Source: Anagrus nilaparvatae (lineage: Eukaryota; Arthropoda; Insecta; Hymenoptera; Mymaridae). Taken from it: DNA of 64,000 nt. Position 1 is the first letter of the stretch, and each line of letters starts with the position of its first letter. A program made the position numbers and the translations under genes. Shown piece after piece: positions 61,603 to 64,000 of the stretch. Below the pieces are notes generated by a model, which did no database searches, had not been told where the DNA came from, and saw only the letters and a list, made by a program, of their open reading frames with translations. The stretch is taken from NCBI GenBank assembly GCA_022575985.1, contig JAKSXM010000177.1, forward strand, positions 1 through 64,000, given 5' to 3'.

Positions 61603-62085
61603 GTGAATGAAACCATTTCATTATTAAATGGTCAAGGTCTTATATGACGATTTATATTTACTAAAATGAATAAAGGCTTTACATAATTAAAGAATTGAAT
61701 ACGAAAGACAGAATTTAGCATTTTTTTGCATGAAATATTTATAACAAAATTGTCTATCAAATCAACCATTAAAAAAAATTGTTTGTAATATTATTTTTTG
61801 TCTTCCCATGCGTTCATTACTAAATTACTACATTGATATTGTACTCATGTCATAATGCGATTTAAGGTTGTCCGAATTCGGCAACCGCATTTAGGACTTA
61901 TAAAATCAAAAACTTTTATTAAATCTATCACTTAGGCCTTTACTACTAATCTTTCTTATGTTTAAGATATTAGAAATAATAAATAATCAAGGCAAAACCT
62001 TCAGAGTAATTTAAAAATTGATTTTAAAAGTTTGGGCAGCTGACCTTTGAAAAACAGCATTTCGATCTTAAAAACCCTACTGCAA

Positions 62086-62681
62086 ATAATTTGGCCTCAT
62101 TTCGCAGCATTTGTCCGCATTTGATTAAATATTGGAACTTATGTTATTTTTAATTATTTTAGCTTAGGAAATGTTTTTTCGGTGAAATAAAGATTTAAAA
62201 TGCATATAAAAGTGAAATTCTTATTTTTCCACATTACAGGTCCGCCATCGTGGAAAATCTAAAAAATTATTCGGGTAAGAAATCGAAATGTTTTCCCTTA
62301 AATTCGCTTTTCTCTACATCAAGAACCTCCCTTTAAACTAAGGACTTTATTTTTTGAGTTTATTCATCCGCCATCTTGGGAAATGGAAAAATTTATTCCA
62401 GTGAAAAATCAATGAAAATTTTTCTAAAATTGCCTTTTCTTGACTTCAGAATCCAACTGTAATCTGAAAATTTTATTTTCTGACGTTTTTGTCACTGTTG
62501 AAAATTATCGTACGACGCCATTTTGGATTTCCAGTAACGAAACTTAGTGGAAAAATAAGTATTTCACTTATATACACATTTTATAACTTTATTTCAGCGA
62601 AAAATCATTTCCTGAGCTAAAATAATTAAAAATAACAAATGTTCCAAAATTTAATCAAATGCGGCCAAATTATTTGCAGTA
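62086..62681. mobile_element. Internally deleted copy of the outer foldback element
   Basis: Ends CTACTGCAAATAATTTGGCC and the near complement finishing 'atttgcagtag'; arms 62086-62232 and about 62535-62681. The middle matches only the right half of the 56600-57360 palindrome (compare 57080-57350), so half of the palindrome has been lost or never existed here. No insertion at the TTA site. Confidence 0.82.
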
Positions 62682-62689
62682 GGAAAATC

Positions 62690-63650
62690 CAAAATACCTG
62701 TTATATCCATCGGTTGGACCTTTGTTACACATCAGAGGTCTAAAAAATATTAATTTTAAAATTTTGGACAGCTGGGGTCTGAAAAACAGCGTTTTTTACG
62801 TAAATTGCAAAAATCTTTTTGGCATCCATCGCCATATCTTTGTACACTTATATTTTCGTGCTCCTGGGGGTTCAAGTGTTATGAAAATACGGGTCATAGC
62901 GATGTGCATTCAAAAAAATTTTTCGATTTCAGGATCGAATTAAGTGGTAAAAAATATTTAGTGCTCGTATATCTTTCCGCAAGACTTTCTATGCAAAGGC
63001 CTAAGAGTGATCACGGTCTTTTATTAAGCTTCGTATTTTTATTAAATTTATGTTTTAAATAATTAAGTTTTTTACAAAAAAAATTAGTGATTAGTGGTCC
63101 TTTAAAATCTATTTGTAATTTGTTTATGGGTAGATTTAAATGAAGTGAGTGCGACTTACATGGTCGGGTCTTCAAAACTGCCCCAAAGTGTTTTTTTCTG
63201 AAAGTACTACCAAAAATAAGTAACCAGCCCAATTTTTAGCCTCCCAGAGCGAAATCTCGATTTTTGGCAGCCATTTTAGTGTTTTTGACTGTTGTAAAAA
63301 AAGTAAGAAAAATGAGTCATAATTTTTTTTATTATTGCTATAAAAAACTCACATTAGCATGAAAAATTTTTTCCTTTTAAGTCCAGATAGGAAATTTCCC
63401 TGGCTATCCGGTTCCGGGGTCAAAAATTTTTTTTGAGTTGCGCATGCGCGAGGAATCGCTAAGATAGACTGTTTTTTTTCAAAAGTCGATTTCTCAAATG
63501 CCTATTAGTGAAAAATCTTGTAACCAGGCTTAAAATTTTCGTTAAACCTTATATTTTTTGGCAAAAAAAACATTTCGATGGGACACTGCTTTTTGGGAGC
63601 TCTAGATAAAAAAATAGCAGCTTTCAAAACCTCATTTTTTACAAATTTCA
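62690..63650. other. Non-coding, repeat-derived DNA
   Basis: The first 220 bp are the end of duplication block 2. About 63480-63650 is related to 53690-54140. Only chance frames occur (62722-62943, 62805-63062, 63232-63011). 'gttgcgcatgcgcgag' at about 63437 is a local GC-rich palindrome. Confidence 0.5.
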
Positions 63651-63653
63651 AAT

Positions 63654-64000
63654 TTCCCACCAAGTCACGTGACCAATCAAAAATCTGACCAAAAATTTGG
63701 ATTCCGCGGGAAATTTTACATAAGGATATGTCTTTTCATGTTTTTAAGAGCGTTTATGTTAAAGCGGCGAAAAACAGTGAAATAATAAAGAATTTTCTGA
63801 ATAATTTTGAATAATTTGGAATAATTTAAAAAATAAAAAAATTCCTTAATAAATGAGATATTTTAATCTTTCAATTTAAAATTTCGCTGCTTTAACATAA
63901 ACGCTCTTAAAAACATGAAAAGATATATCCTTATGTAAAATTTCCCGCGGAATCCAAATTTTTGATCAGATTTTTGATTGGTCACGTGACTTGGCGGGAA
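63654..64000. mobile_element. Palindromic element cut by the window end
   Basis: 63654-63775 and about 63880-64000 are inverted copies. Both contain GTCACGTGAC, CCGCGGGAAATTTTACATAA (or its complement) and 'tttaagagcgtttatgttaaagc'-type sequence, around a 0.1-kb AT-rich loop. The outer end is not reached, so the family and target site cannot be determined. Confidence 0.75.

Larger units (their letters stand above)
59985..62910. repeat. Tandem duplication, block 2
   Basis: Second copy of the block that starts near 54150. It contains the start-less three-exon gene (60560-61513) and a shortened foldback element (62086-62681). The exons match the first copy at all but four of 453 coding positions. 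Confidence 0.85.

Overview
This window is strongly AT-rich, gene-poor, repeat-rich animal DNA and reads as nuclear insect sequence. The evidence is short spliced genes with GT-AG introns, arthropod-type TATA plus TCAGT core promoters, a BEL/Pao LTR retrotransposon, R1-like and CR1/Jockey-like LINE remains, and many MITEs. The base composition, the Ala/Val/Pro-rich cuticle-type secreted proteins and the small knottin-type peptide would fit a hymenopteran such as a parasitoid wasp. That is an inference and not proven by any single sequence here. No bacterial operon, rRNA, tRNA or CRISPR array was seen.

Layout. 1-2434: AT-rich non-coding. 2435-5415: a complete gag-only BEL/Pao element with two 472-bp LTRs and a 5-bp target duplication. 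5531-7458: a giant foldback element. 7551-8709: an inverted-repeat element and tandem 136-bp units. 8743-9190: a less AT-rich stretch with an unexplained ORF. 9290-22550: mostly featureless AT-rich DNA holding a hAT-type MITE (12731-13396, 8-bp TSD), a TTAA MITE (17871-18397), a decayed hAT-type MITE and hairpins. 22552-23767: more dispersed inverted repeats. 24235-26413: a broken R1-like LINE on the minus strand. 29770-30790: a satellite-like array. 31433-32410: a broken CR1/Jockey-like LINE on the plus strand. 32884-36401: a two-exon minus-strand gene for a secreted six-cysteine peptide, its 3.3-kb intron filled with foldback elements. 36402-49390: AT-rich DNA with MITEs (39552-39966, 42018-42443) and a repeat cluster at 45130-45925.

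49397-61513 is a cluster of four related genes for small secreted Ala/Val/Pro/His-rich proteins of cuticle type. Two have two exons (49397-50003 minus, 52508-52972 plus). Two are near-identical three-exon copies (54937-55898 and 60560-61513, both minus) lying in a large tandem duplication of roughly 54150-59480 and 59985-62910. The second copy has lost its ATG (ATG to ATA) although the rest of its coding sequence differs from its twin only by synonymous changes. The first block carries a three-level nest of transposable elements at 56445-59238; the second carries an internally deleted version of only the outermost one. The window ends in another palindromic element (63654-64000) that runs off the edge.

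The secreted proteins probably act outside the cell (cuticle, and an unknown target for the knottin). Everything else is mobile-element DNA in various stages of decay.
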